This document shows, in pieces, positions 11,869-24,157 of a DNA stretch of 64,000 bases. The notes beneath the pieces are model-generated. The model had not been told where the DNA came from, made no database searches, and worked only from the letters and a program-made list of their open reading frames with translations. The DNA is taken from assembly GCA_011009095.1 (NCBI GenBank), contig VTPC01090709.1, positions 1 to 64,000 of the forward strand, written 5' to 3'. How positions within the stretch are numbered: position 1 is the first letter of the stretch; every line of letters begins with the position of its first letter. Both the position numbers and the translations under genes were made by a program. The stretch comes from Ignelater luminosus. Taxonomy: Eukaryota; Arthropoda; Insecta; Coleoptera; Elateridae.

Positions 11869-13162
11869 CGAGGGTTGCTATTTATATTTCTAGCCTTGGC
11901 AACACTGACTGTTTCCAGGCGTCAGCTGACATTTCCGGTGTAAACTTTACATTGTTGAACATAACCTCAACCACAACATTTTGTCATTTGAGTGCGATTA
12001 GTGTTGTTTGCAGTTAATTGAAAAGTGCATTCCCTAGTAAAAAATGGAATTGACCCGTGAACACTTTCGTGCAATTATTTTTCATAACTTTCGACGTGGA
12101 TTATCACGACAAGAGTGCATCAATGAACTTAATACATTATATAGCGATGAAGCTCCATCCTACAGCACTGTAAAAAAACTGGTATAATAAATTCAAACGT
12201 GGCTGATGTTCACTCCAGGACGAAATCCGTGAAGGCCGTCCAAAATGTGTCGTTGTGCCTGAAAACATCGATGCTGTGCGTGAACTGATTAAACAAGATC
12301 GCCATGTGACATACCGTGAGATTGAGGCATCATTGGGCATTAGTATGACTAGCATCAACAAGATATTACATGATCATTTGGTCGTAAAAAAATTTGTTCC
12401 CGTTGGATCCCGCATAACCTGACCAATGCTCAAAAGAAGGCTCGCGTCGACTGGTGCATTGAAATGTTGAAAAAATTTGCGAAAGGTGCATCAAAGGCTG
12501 TGTATAACATCTGCACGGGTGACGAATCATGGATCTACGCATATGACTCCGAAACAAAACAGCAATCAACTGTGTGGGTCTTTCAAGACGAGCCAAATCC
12601 AACGAAAGTTGTTCGCGGAAGAAGCACATCGAAGCAAATGGTTGCCTGTTTCTTTGGCATTACCGGTCATGTAGCAACAGTGGCGTTAGAGCAACGTAAG
12701 ACGGTCAACTCTGAATGGTACACAACCATTTGTTTGCTAGAAGTCATTGGAGAAATTCGGAAAACTTCAAAGAAGAGGCGAATCATTCTTCACCATGACA
12801 ATGCAAGCTCTCACACCGCTGTTCAAACAATTGAATATTTAACCAGCCAGAAGGTCGAGTTGATGGACCATCCACCATACAGCCCTGATTTGGCACCCAA
12901 TGACTTCTTTTTATTCCCGTACATCAAAAACAAACTGCGTGGTCAACGATTTTCAACACCAGAAGAAGCCGTTTTTTGTTTCAAAACGCATATTTTGGAG
13001 CTGCCTCAAACAGAGTGGAAAAGCTGCTTCGAAAATTGGTTTAAACGCATGGAAAAGTGTATCAATCTTAATGGAGAATATTTTGAAAAACAATAAAACT
13101 AGTTTCGATTATAAATACTTGTTTTTTCATTGTTAGGCCAGAAATATAAATAGCAACCCTCG
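11869..13162 (+). mobile_element. Mariner element 1, full length, inactive
   Basis: Terminal inverted repeats: cgagggttgctatttat at the left and its complement at the right end (about 28 bp, near-perfect). Both ends are flanked by TA (11867-11868 and 13163-13164), the expected target duplication. Length about 1.29 kb is normal for mariner. The transposase is frameshifted. Confidence 0.95.
12044..13096 (+). pseudogene. Mariner transposase (element 1), frameshifted
   Basis: The ATG at 12044 begins MELTREHFRAII, an N-terminal helix-turn-helix typical of mariner. A run of A at 12172-12178 shifts the frame; the correct frame resumes as NWYNKFKRG followed by a TGA. A second A-run at 12386-12392 restores the main frame as KKICSRWIPHNLTN. 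From 12464 the frame is open to 13096 and includes the catalytic motifs GDESWIY and HHDNASSHT, then SPDLAPND, with exactly 34 residues between the second and third Asp (DD34D). The catalytic core looks intact; the breaks are two A-tract slips and one nonsense codon in the DNA-binding part. Confidence 0.93.
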
Positions 13163-13362
13163 TATAAGTAACAGTCTTGATTACGAATGGTTTGGTCTTT
13201 TAACATTCTGCAATCGTGTTTTCGTAATCTTTAGGGGTATATACCAGGTTATATTTCCTCACTAACCTTTTTAATGTACCAAAGTCCCAGGCACAAAGAA
13301 TAAACGTCCTCGAATGGGAAAATAATGGTAAATTTCTTAAATCATTTTAGATAATATTTGAT

Positions 13363-13674
13363 TCAATCCTCAGGATACTGTTTGATAGAAAGATTGTGCA
13401 TTGTCTTTACTGTTAACCTGTCTAAGTACACAAAGTTTTTTTTTAGAAAAGAAGCAATGTGTTCTTTAATTTTTATTGTTATTTCCGGAGGTGGGACTGT
13501 GGGCTTGTGTTGGGTCTTCTTTTTCATATCTCTTGCAGTTTTTCCTGCTACAAAAATTCTTTTCAAACTCTGTACTTTGTTTTGTGTTGATAGATAGAGG
13601 CTCATGTAGACCCTTTTGCAAGCAAGTATGCGAGCATTATTCTGCCTAACATAATACTTTTTTTTTGAAAGCAC
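13363..13674 (-). pseudogene. N-terminal fragment related to the spliced transposase-like family
   Basis: The minus-strand ORF (103 codons) reads VPPPEITIKIKEHIASF in its middle, after a basic TARDMKKKTQHKP stretch. This parallels LPETVKDSIRMHIRSFP in the transposase-like pseudogene at 34085-36563: a basic segment, then a P-E-I/V-x(5)-I-x-x-HI-SF block. Downstream the frame decays. The relation is judged from this short pattern by eye, so it is tentative. Confidence 0.45.
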
Positions 13675-14040
13675 TATTGTTATGACTTTCGGTTAACATC
13701 AAGAAGATATTTTGTTCACTTTGGTTCTGTAAGACAATCCGTGCATTTTAATAAAAAATGTGTAAAGGAATTTTTGTTAATTAAACAAAGCCAAAGTTTA
13801 CTGACTGACGTGAGGGTGAAGTTGCTTTTTGTTTCCAGCTGTCAATATTTGTCAACATCTTATTAGCACTGTTACTATTTTCATGGCAGACATGCTACTT
13901 TTTAATTCCAATTATTGAAACACACTAAATTAGGTTAAACCAGCTATTAACAAAACAGTAACACTCACATGGTTCACATAATCTGAGCACAATAAATAAT
14001 AATTAACAGTAAACTTAAAAGATTGATTTAGATCCTAAAT

Positions 14041-14720
14041 CATCAACGGACGATTCGTCGCTCATCCCCGACATCAGTCAGCAATCTGTTCGGTCGAGGA
14101 ATGCATACTTGCCCGACACCAATAACCAACCGTGATTTTTCAACCTTGTCTGGTTGAGTGCTGCACATGGTGTTCTACACAAAAGGCGCCAACTATCTTT
14201 AAAAAATTCTACGACCGGTTGACACCTGGACTCAAGCCCCACAGCGCAGAATGCAAGATGTGCTTCTGAAAAGAAACGTTTTTTCGGACAACATATTACG
14301 CCACCTCGTACCATCTATTCCCACTCTTTGATTCTTCTTGACTTCATCATCACGCCAGAGGGACCAACCGCCAAGCCCCTATTAGCATCACGACATGGTT
14401 TCACGGTTTCCATCGGTGTGCACGCAAAATATCAATGCGTGAACACTAACATTCACTACTCGGATGTCCAGAACCATCACATGCCGCTTCACCATACCCA
14501 TCTCGACTCACCAACAACACCCACCTGTGTCAAACTATCGATCACATCACCTAATATGCTTTAAGGAAAGAAAAACTTCTTTCAAACTGGCCATCCGGCT
14601 TTGAAAGCAACAGCACTTAAATTTTCCTTTCGCTCACCCCGTTTATGCAGCATGTCTACAGAGCATACTGGTGATTACAGATGAACCATTCTATCAGTCA
14701 GTCAATAGATCTACATTATT
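14041..14720. other. GC-richer island, unexplained
   Basis: Base composition is clearly less AT-rich than the flanks, with many CG dinucleotides and overlapping 78-codon ORFs on both strands (14078-14314 minus, 14328-14564 plus). Neither peptide shows a recognisable domain. It could be an old retroelement piece, an untranslated exon or a regulatory segment. Confidence 0.4.
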
Positions 14721-17700
14721 CTCAACAAAACGACTGTCAGTTTAAAATGTAATTCTTTAAAGCTTGAATCATTCTTCCATTCACCAAACCTGCAACTCTG
14801 AGATTCGGGTTTATGAGCTTGAACCAATTTTAACACTTGGTAAAAGTCTCCTAAATGCGTACAGATAAACCGTCAAAAGAGTAATCAAACTGAATCAATA
14901 AGTTTTTGTCCAAAAATTTGGTAAATTACACATTATAGAAAGGTGACCTAAAGATAGGTACTGGCCATTAGAGTCGTGTAGATACAGATAACGCCAAGTA
15001 AAGTCAATCAAAAGTTCCTACTTAGCTTATTTAGAAAAGTGAAAAAAACTGAAAACTTGTCCACTAGTCTCTTAATACCCTATAATCAGTTTGAGCCTGA
15101 TTTAAAAGAAAATCGATTGTCGGACATGGCACTTTTTCATACCGTTAAATAACTCGACAATGCCTTTTTCACATACATTAAAGGAAGACACAATGTTCAC
15201 ATTTTAACTGCTTTATAACTGATTTATATTTTTTTATATTTCTCAATAAAAAAACTCTGCTACAGGGTGAGTTTCTAAGTATCTACATCCCTCATTACAG
15301 CAGCCAAAAATAGAAAGATGATGTTTTATTAATAAATAAGAGTTTTGACGTAGAGTGTTTATATTGGGTAATATAATAATTTCAACCAACTCCCTGCACT
15401 GCATTTAACCAAAAATTTTTTTTATAAAATATTTTTGTTCTGAAGTTTTCGATGTTTAGTTTGTAATGCCTAAAAAACCATTTGCTTTACAATAATTAAG
15501 TTTCCTACAGTACACCGTTTTCTAGATAACAAGATTTCTTGGTTTTTCATATATCTCGAGGGCAAGGTAAGATATCGTAATGAAAATCTTCTAGATGTCT
15601 GGAGTGTTTACTATTTTATGCAATTTTACGTTTGATATTCCTATCAGAGACGGAAGAATTATATCTAATTTATTCGTAATAAAACGAGCAGTGTCTGGAA
15701 GCCTTATCTTTTCTTAATCGCGTTAAGTTTGAATATTGCCATCATATATAAATTTTCTTTGTTTGGCAATGAATAAAAGCCACTATCAATATTGACATGA
15801 CACGATATCAGTTTCAAAATTTGTGAGACGTAGAACAATCAGGTTATTAAATATTTTGCTTACATAATATGTCATATGTTCTTCCACGTCGACTTACTAC
15901 TTTGTTGTCAATCTACAATTTTATCTACCAGCACAATATAATCATGAAATACTCTGCAACTTAATTAACTCGTTCAGTAAAGTCAGTTTCATCTAATAGA
16001 ATGCATGTTAACTTTATTTCGGTTGATATTTGTACAACAACCTTCTTTATAAATTCAAATGTGAGGAATAATTCTTCGGTAACATGAATAATGGATGATA
16101 AAGCTTTTCAGTCTCAATGACTTTTTATGGAAAAAACCTGTTGTGTCTAATAATTTCTTTTCAGAATCTCTACCAGAAGCAGGGGTTCCATAATAAATCA
16201 ACGTTCTTAATTAGAATTTTTATAATATTCATTATTTATTATCTAGTAAGTATACTAGTCCGTTTGTATGAAACTTAACTATGCTTATAATTTACGTCAA
16301 ATTACAAATTCATACTAAATAAACAATGCCCTACCCTTGGTCCGAGAAGGGTGAAACGGCCTGCAGTATATTAACGTTTCAACCGTAAGCAAAACGCTTC
16401 TTATAATCAACTTCTACAAAAAGCAGGGCCGTTCTTCATTAAAAGCAAGAACAAAAGGAGATGAGACTCGGTTAGTTTATTGCTATTACTAATTAGTAAT
16501 CTTAGGTACACTGTTTACTGAACTAGAACCTACTGAATATAAATTATTCATATGCATACAGACTTTTAAAATCAATAAAAATTAAATTATATTTTGTTTT
16601 GATATTATCTTCTATGCGAATGGTTCTTAAAATATTGCATAATTTCCAACTTAGTGTGTTCATAATCTTTTTAGGTAGTAGGAAGAAAAATACTTAAAAT
16701 GCAGAAAGAAAGTATTGAGTGACAAAATCCTAAACCATAGTTCAACATCACCATATTTGTAGCTGATAATGGTATATCCATAGCAGATCACCAGTATGTA
16801 GAGAAAGTTATTTTTGCAAGGTGGAAATAACCCCACCGCCAAGATGGAATGGCTAATTACTTCAAGAGGTTCAACTTCAAGAGCATCAAAGCAACCAAGG
16901 CAGTATGATCTTCCTAATATTTCTCTTTAGCCAACCGGGACAATAGAATCTCCAACTTATAACTTGTCTAGATACTTCGCAGAATTTATTCTGAACTTAC
17001 CCATGAATCGTGAGATCTTTTGGTCCGTTCACAGAAGCTTTTATGCCTCTGTCTGTAATTATCATTTAATAATTTTTGAGTCAGGATGGACAATAAATTA
17101 TCTGGCAACTTTAGTAAAAAAATACTTTGATGCAACTTATTTTCTACTTCATATAAAAACAAGTTCCTGAAATTGGAAACACTTTCAAGAAGTCATTTGG
17201 AACAGTTGCTTTGAAAGGATGAGAATTTGATTTTAATACGAGTACACCTTCTCTAGCCGCATGGAGAACACACGCTGTCTCAATTTCTAGCCCATCTAAA
17301 CAACTAACATACATATCAAGTTTGCATGGAAGTTGAAAATAATGCAACACAAAAGCGATCTATGATCACTTTCTTTGTCTATTGAGCAGTTTCTGTTTAG
17401 AAAACAACTTCATTCTTTCCGAGGAAAGTTTCTCAAAACATAACCTAATCTACCTCATTGTGTTCTTACCGTATATTCATACAGCACATCACATTGGAAA
17501 CAAAATCAAAATTGCCTTTGGACACATCAGGAAAATCTCACAACTTCCATCTTTTTCCAAGAATAGCCATTCGACATTACCGCCGAAAGGAAGGTACATT
17601 ATACCATGACCCTGTTGTTCAGTGTACAGTTTTCAATGTTAACTATCACAAATTTACATATTTTCAAATGAGAAAACAGTTTTTACAAGCAGACATTAAT

Positions 17701-18082
17701 CAGTTTCAAAAATTTTGTACGTGCAAGAATGGCGATCTTGAACTGTTTTTTTTTTCAGGTCTTCTTTCTCTTTTTATATTACAAAACCTTTATTTTTTGA
17801 AAGCAGACTTCTGATAAAAGTAGATGTAGTTCTATTTAGTGTTTACTGCGAAACAACTAAACGAAAGTGTTGAAGGCAATAAGCACTAAAACATTTAAAA
17901 GTTCATCCTCATAGTCGATTTATAACTGCATCGTTGTTCAAAGATAGTAATATTAGTTCTACAGCAAATTCATCAGTTTCATTAAGTTTCATCAATAACT
18001 TTAAATAAATTACGGCTGAAAAATGTAAAATAGAACAAAATAATTAAGTAGGTTATTACCTTCCATATTTATTTAATATCAG
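14721..18082. other. Non-coding stretch with no supported gene
   Basis: Short ORFs only. Minus-strand 17144-17350 gives a somewhat protein-like 68-residue peptide with EIETACVLHAAREGVLVL, but no family is recognised and no splice context supports it. Confidence 0.4.
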
Positions 18083-18209
18083 AAATGGCAGTTCACAATA
18101 ATCAATGGTTACTTATTATAAACGTATTTTTATTTTTGACAATAAAAACAAGGTTGCCCACAATGACCAGTGTTGCCAGCGACAAGGAAAAATAGAGCCC
18201 TTTTTAACA
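18083..18209 (-). repeat. 3' LTR remnant of copia element
   Basis: Matches 21819-21939 in direct orientation (shared phrases include gttacttattat and tgccagcgacaag). On the minus strand it begins TGTTAAAAAGG directly after a purine-rich gaagagcgggag tract that would serve as polypurine tract. Similarity fades below about 18083. Confidence 0.75.
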
Positions 18210-18223
18210 CTCCCGCTCTTCAT

Positions 18224-19495
18224 TTACATAACATGTCGAGTTGGCCGAGGTCCCAGAGAGAGCATATCGCAATTAGGTCGTAGCTTAGTCGCCGCCAACG
18301 CCTTCGTCATCATATCGGCTGCCTGTAGCTCTGTCGAAACGTACCCCACTTTGACACCACTTTCTTCAATACAATGTCTGATGTAGTGGTATCGGACATC
18401 AATGTGCTTCGAACGCTTGTGGTTTTCAGTCGCTTTGCTTAATTGTATGGCTGCCCTGTTATCCACAAATAGAGTAACGGAGCCCTCAAACACTTCTAGC
18501 TCTTTTAACAATGTTCGTAGCCACTGAGCCTTTTGTGCAACATCTGAAGCGCTCACGTACTCAGCCTCAGCTGTAGATCTTGAGACACACTTCTTCTGCC
18601 TCGAGCTCCATGGTACTGCTCCGTCAGCCATGATAGCAGTATACTCGCAAATAGATTTTCTGGTATCAACATCTGCGGCATTGTCAGCATCAGAATAAAT
18701 CTGTGGCTCCAGATTTGCACCTGAATAACAAATACCACAGCCGGACGTACCTTTCAGATATTTGAGAATTTTCTTTACAGCTGTCCAGTGCTCTTTTGAT
18801 GGACTGTACAGGAATCTGGTTACTTGAGTCACTGAAAACATTATGTCAGGCCTAGAGACAATGGCCAAAAACATTAGCATGCCAACTGCTTGACGTTAGG
18901 GTACTTCTTTAGCTGAATTATTTTCTTGTTTTTGAAGAAAAGAATTTGATTCAGCTGGTACCTTTGCAGATTTGGAGTCTTCTATGTTAAATAATTTTAA
19001 AATTCGGGACACATAAGACTGTTGATAAATGAAAATAGTTCTATTTGGTCTATCTCGAATGAATTCTAGACCAAAATATTGATTTGGGTCACACATGGTA
19101 CACTCAAACGTTCTGTTCATTACAGCTATAAACAAGACTTTTGGATCATTCCCCATTAAAAGTTCATCATCCACAAAATAGGCTAAAATAAGAGTCCACG
19201 TATCATTTGACTTCAGAGCCTCCATTTCTTCTTTAATGGCTCCCTTCCAGAGATCTGCATCAGCGCTTGACGTGGGTTCTTTAAAAGTGGTAGGTTCGTT
19301 CATAACCGCAACACATCCCATATCAAGATCATGAAATCGTTTAGGTTTCATACTAGAGGCATTTAATAGAATAGTGTCGGATGCTGAAGATAATGCACTG
19401 TCTTCACCCATATTTTCTGAAGTGATTTCATTTGCAGGAACTTCCTCCTCTGCCTTGTGTGTATTTAAGGGGATCAGAAATATCTTCAGTTTCAT
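18224..19495 (-). pseudogene. Copia reverse transcriptase and RNase H, internally deleted
   Basis: The upstream frame (18896-19495) reads WKGAIKEEMEALKSNDTW, the entry of copia RT, and jumps directly to YFVDDELLMGND, the catalytic YVDD region, so the palm segment between them is deleted. After a break near 18890 the next frame (18224-18880) reads SRPDIMFSVTQVTRFL, SDADNAADVDTRKS, STAEAEYVSAS and LFVDNRAAIQLSK, then KHIDVRYHYIR, which is the RNase H domain with its acidic residues. Confidence 0.93.
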
Positions 19496-19499
19496 CTAA

Positions 19500-20342
19500 A
19501 ACATTACAAAAAACAGTATACGATTTGAGAAATGCAGGTTTATCGGCCTGAACTGATTCATTGAAGACAACATCCCTCGAAACTGTTTTTTTCAATAGGA
19601 TTATATAATCGATAGTTCGGACTCTCATCCTCATAACCAATCAAGATTGTTTTCTTTGATTTTGCTTTAAATTTTGTTCTTAATTTTATTGGAATGCGCA
19701 TGTACGCCAGAGTACCAAATTTTCTAAGATAGCCTAATTTGGGTGTCTTTCCCTTCCAAAGTTCGTAAGGAGATACGTTTTTGTTTAACCTTATTTTGAT
19801 TCTATTTAGAATGTGAACCGCTGTATTGACAGCTTCAGCCCATAAGATTCCTGGTAGACAAGACGCAGTAACATAGACCTAGCTGCCTCAACCGTGTACC
19901 GATGGTATCGTTCAATTCGACCATTTTGTTGTGGCGTGTAAGGTGAGCTTTTCTCATGCACAATCTCATTCGACTTAAAGTAGGAATCAAACTTTGAATT
20001 AATGTACTCAGAACCTTGATCGCTCTTGAATACCTTTAGTTGATTGCCTGTTTGATTTTTAAATTCTAAAAATTTAGCAAAAACGTAACTTTTGTGTTGC
20101 ACGAAATAGGCTTTTCTGTAGCTTGAAAAATCGTCCTTGAAAACAACGAAATAGTTTGCTCCACCAATAGACTGGACTGAAATTCTTCCGCAAACATTTA
20201 AATGACTATATTCTGCGGGCACTTGAGATCGAGAGGGGTTTGTTGTGGAAGGCTTCATGTGTAGTTTTTCAAAGTGACAAACCTCACAAAAAGGTACATT
20301 TTTAAAAGGAGAAATATTAATAACTCCATCTTGCCATAGCAT
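19500..20342 (-). pseudogene. Copia integrase with altered first catalytic Asp
   Basis: The frame 19806-20342 begins with the tail of the zinc-binding pre-integrase region (CEVCHFEKLHMKP). The core follows: HLNVCG where the family has H-x-D-x-CGP, so the first catalytic Asp is Asn here; then FVVFKDDFSSYRKAYF, KSDQGSEY and PYTPQQNGRIERYHR, containing the second Asp and the Glu. Beyond 19806 the frame is broken, but the linker (KTVSRDVVFNES near 19580) is recognisable. Confidence 0.92.
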
Positions 20343-21010
20343 TACTTGATCTTCTTCACATGTATTGGCCTGTTTGATTTATGGTACATCTGACTAAATT
20401 GCATGTTGTAGCACCGATTTGGAAGTAGTACTCCTCCTGAGGCTATAATCTCACTATTTTTGTAAACAGTCACATCGTCCTCCGTGAACGACACTGTGTG
20501 TCCAAAAGCAGCGCTAGCTCCCACTGAGAATAGATTCTTATGCATTTCTGGAGCTTACAGGGTGTTTGTTAATGTTCGATGCTTCCACTTGCCTTTAACC
20601 AGGGCAGTTATTGGCACTGTTCCAATCCCGACAGCATAAATAACATAGTTCTGTCATCTCCCATTTGTATTGAAATGTACGATGACAGTTGAGAGTACTC
20701 TTCGAACCAAGTTATGTTTAGAAGCTCCACTGTCGGTCAACCAAGTATCTTGGGATACCCGTGCCTCAATGTTTTTCTTTTCCGCTATAAGTACAAAATG
20801 AAAGCAATGATTCACTTTTGCAATCAAAGCGTGATGAGTAATGGGCCCTTGGCGTTTAGTGGTGTCACTATTGGTCGAATAATTCGTCTCCTTTTTGCTG
20901 TTCCCTTGCTAGTTAATTCTGCGGAAACATTCCCGCTTTAAATGTCCTTTCCGTTTACAAAAATAGCAAAATTCCCGCTTTGGTGAGTCAGCATTTTTAA
21001 CCTGCAGCGC
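20343..21010 (-). pseudogene. Copia zinc knuckle and aspartic protease region
   Basis: Minus-strand reading at 20927-20968 gives CYFCKRKGHLKREC, a CCHC nucleic-acid-binding knuckle with C-x2-C-x4-H-x4-C spacing. Further on, WLTDSGASKH (Asp-Ser-Gly at 20726-20734) is the aspartic protease active site. The 67-codon frame 20342-20545 continues with NLFSVGASAAFGH and CYNMQF, the protease-to-integrase segment. Stops interrupt the frame in several places. Confidence 0.9.
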
Positions 21011-21289
21011 GGCAAGAGCTGAGGTTGACTGCTCTACATCTTTTTTAATAAACGAAAGATCAAATTATCATAGGTTTGCTTGGTTTCATCCGTTGAGTCC
21101 CAAGCTGTTACAAAAACATTATATTTAGGTAGCAAACATCTTAACACCTTGGCAGTTTTATCAATATCGCTAACAGTCCCACCGACGCGACGTCTGCTAA
21201 TGCTTGCACAAGTGATGCAACGTTCCTCAACAAGCTTGCGAATTTGCAGGCATTTTATAGTTAAAGAATTGCTGCTTTAAGCTTATTTT

Positions 21290-21575
21290 ACTTACGGATG
21301 AACGCTGCTCATGAATTGACTTAGTCTGGTCCACATGAGAGCGGCAGCCGTACAGGTCATGACGGTTTGTAACTGCTCAAACTCCATACACGCAAACAAA
21401 ATGAGCATAGCTTTGGCATTCTTTTTGTCCCAATCTGCCTCTTTGTTGTCATCCTTTTCAGAACGTTTTTCAGTAGCGATAATAACTTCAGAAAGGCCTT
21501 CGGCTCTAAAATTACCTCTAACTGGTATTTCCAGAGAGAGAATTTCTTCCCATTAAACTTTTCTATTATATATGA
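21290..21575 (-). pseudogene. Copia gag fragment
   Basis: IEKFNGKKFSLWKYQLEVIL is the canonical start of copia gag (F-G-x-x-F-x-x-W-K). After a frameshift the neighbouring frame continues as GLSEVIIATEKR, DWDKKNAKAMLILF and TAAALMWTRLSQ, matching the order of conserved helices in the UBN2-type gag. The coat protein would package the element RNA. Confidence 0.8.
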
Positions 21576-21818
21576 ATTTACGTCTATTCTGCTCTATTAT
21601 TTTCACTGGATCCGTACAGCTTGAGCTTTTATTAGACTGGTGACAAGTCTTCCGCAATATCACTTTTTGCTTCACTCACACTGGGCACAATAACTTGTTG
21701 CGAAGAGAAGTGCAGCAGGGAAAAACAGCTGGTTTAAATACAACTCAATAGGCTAATCAATTTTATAATGTAAGAAGTATGGAATAATAATTTATTTTCA
21801 CTTCAGAAAAGGAATTAC

Positions 21819-21939
21819 AAAATGACAGTTAACAATAATCAATTGGTTACTTATTATATTTTTATTTTTGATAATAGAAACAAGATTGCCCGCGTTGACC
21901 AGTATTGCCAGCGACAAGCAGAATGGAACCCTTTTAACA
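21819..21939 (-). repeat. 5' LTR of copia element (portion shared with the 3' LTR)
   Basis: Direct repeat of 18083-18209. On the minus strand it starts TGTTAAAAGGG. The full 5' LTR probably extends further down towards about 21600, but its inner end cannot be fixed because the 3' copy diverges. Confidence 0.7.
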
Positions 21940-23435
21940 GTAATACCAGTCTGCATTCTAGTATTTGTAGTATAACACAGAAACATGAACAGTACAAACT
22001 TTTAAAATCAGAGAGATTCACATTTCTGAGATGCGGCTCTTGTGCCTTTATGGGATGTAATGCTATTATCTTGGCGCGTTGCAGGTCGCAACAGACAAGA
22101 GCATTGCACTGTAAAGATAGGCGTCATATCTCCTACTCTATATAAATATTTTGTATTTAAAAAAATGCGCATTTAAAAACAAAAATTTTTCCTAAAAGTT
22201 CGTTCCTAAATTGTTAAAGAATTTATGCACTACTTTACGAAAGCACCGTATTTAGGGAGAACTCGAAAGACAGCCTTCTATGTTAACTCATAATCAAACA
22301 ACTAATGAAACTAGCACCTAGACAGAGTAAGAATTTTCATCATAGATTACACATCAAACTTCAAAATACAAAGCAATTTGGGACATTATTTTATAGGTTG
22401 ACTGTACAATGTTTACGATAAAATAAGAGAGAGAGAAACTCAAACGTATACATTCTAGTAAGAAATCGAAATGTTATTGTTTATGAGAACTGTAAAAGAC
22501 TATCAAGCGTCAGGCGTAGTATCCGATATAAGGATTAAAATTCACTGCATACCTGATTGAAACACAACAGGAATCTTCCAGTCTGTCTTATGTTAGCATT
22601 GAGCCGTTTGTCGTCTCGAGGCATTTGAATGCTAATCCCGTACATCTAGTGTTCATTTCATGTCAATATTGCCTAGGTTCGTTTATTAAATTTGGCAGCC
22701 ATTTTATTTACAATCGAAATTTAATTATCTGTATGCGTTGACTTTTACTTATCACCAGAGTATGATATATTTCAATTGCACTTATTAATTTTTAGTACAC
22801 TATAGTAATTTTATTTACAAGATTATTTACAAGTTTAATTTTAAATTTAAGGCCAGGTTTATTTTCTTGGGTTTTATTGATATGCACTTCCTATTTTAAT
22901 ATGTCAGTTAAAATATTTACACTAGGAAATACGCATATTTTATTACTGCAGATTTACTATTGCTACTACTCACAGTAGCCAAGTATCAAGGGATTGAACT
23001 GTACAAACCAAGCGTCCGAGTTTTATAAACCCAAGATTCAATTAGCTTCCTGTTATACATTAAATACAAACAGTGCAGTGCATTAATAATTAAGGATGTT
23101 AGAATAAGTCTAGCAATCTGTGTTAAAAACTCAAAATTTATTAATTTTACTTTTTAAAGATGGGGTTGCATAACAGTACCTCGAAACAGTTGTAAATGTC
23201 ATCTAATAAAACTATTGGAAAATATAGACCTTTATTTTTAATTTAATTTAATTCTTGTGTACTAACAAATCTCTACGAACCAGATAAATATGCCAGACAA
23301 TAAATAACTATGTTACAGTCAATGCATTGCTGAAGCCATGTGGTTGGATGTGTACATTAGTGATGGGCACATTTCTCGAAACACTAAGTTTCTTGTTTAG
23401 CCTTTGTAAATTCCACTGAAAATGCAGCCATTATA
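21940..23435. other. Non-coding stretch
   Basis: AT-rich, no recognisable coding or element boundary between the copia element and the integrase transposon. Confidence 0.5.
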
Positions 23436-23557
23436 TATATGTTACGGTTAATGTGTAGAATTAGCTAGTTTGTAGAGTAACTGGTTAATGTACAAACTAT
23501 CTAAACTATCAGCTAGTTTGATCTAAAACGCATATTTAACTATATTAGTCGATAGTT

Positions 23558-23728
23558 TATAAAATAACCAAACCATTTGGCTAATTTACTTCAATTATTC
23601 GAAAAAACTAAAATAGCCATTTTCTTTGGCTGGTTTATGAAATGTCCAACTTAGTAAGTTAGAATGAACAACAAAACTGGCGGTATTATAAAATAGCCAA
23701 TTTTCTGGTTATTATACAAACCAGCTAA
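23558..23728. repeat. Left subterminal palindromic blocks
   Basis: Three blocks (about 23558-23588, 23607-23638, 23687-23728) share the pattern AAAATAgCCA, a 4-8 nt centre, then TTGGCTagTTTaTa, in variants. Each is an imperfect palindrome. Confidence 0.75.
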
Positions 23729-24157
23729 CATGTGCTTTAGTTACTTTAAATGGTGCGATTCTGGTGCACAATAAATTAAATAAGACAACGGAGTGTAATT
23801 ATAATAAAAATATATTTAAATATAAACGAAAATCCTCAACGAATAATAAATTTCCAAATTTTTATGACAAATATATAAACATATGTGTTGTGTATTTATT
23901 TATTATAGCATCGTTCGCTATTATGGCACTTGCTATTGCATGAGTATTCCAAAAAGCCACATTTGCATTTTCTGTTTCTACATATTTTCTTACACTGGCA
24001 CCTGATCTAGCCCTGGGTTGTACCAGAAACTGAAAAATTTCTAACAGCAATTCGAAGCGAGATTTCTGTATCAGTCTAAATATCCTCTAAAGATAGAAAA
24101 TTTTGTTTACACAATTCAAATTGATTGGGTGAAAATAACTGGTTGAATATGTAGTTC

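Larger units (their letters stand above)
18083..21939 (-). mobile_element. Ty1/copia LTR retrotransposon, decayed
   Basis: On the minus strand the coding order is gag, zinc knuckle, protease, integrase, reverse transcriptase, RNase H, which is the copia order (integrase before RT), and LTR-like direct repeats lie at both ends. At about 3.9 kb it is shorter than typical 5-kb copia elements, consistent with a large deletion at the start of RT. Frameshifts and stops make it non-functional. Confidence 0.93.

Noticed and set aside
14078-14564. Two 78-codon ORFs in the GC-richer island
   Set aside because: Their length is expected by chance at this composition and neither shows a domain.
17144-17814. 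Protein-like minus ORF 17144-17350 and overlapping plus ORFs 17382-17814
   Set aside because: No recognisable family, no splice context, and no agreement between strands.
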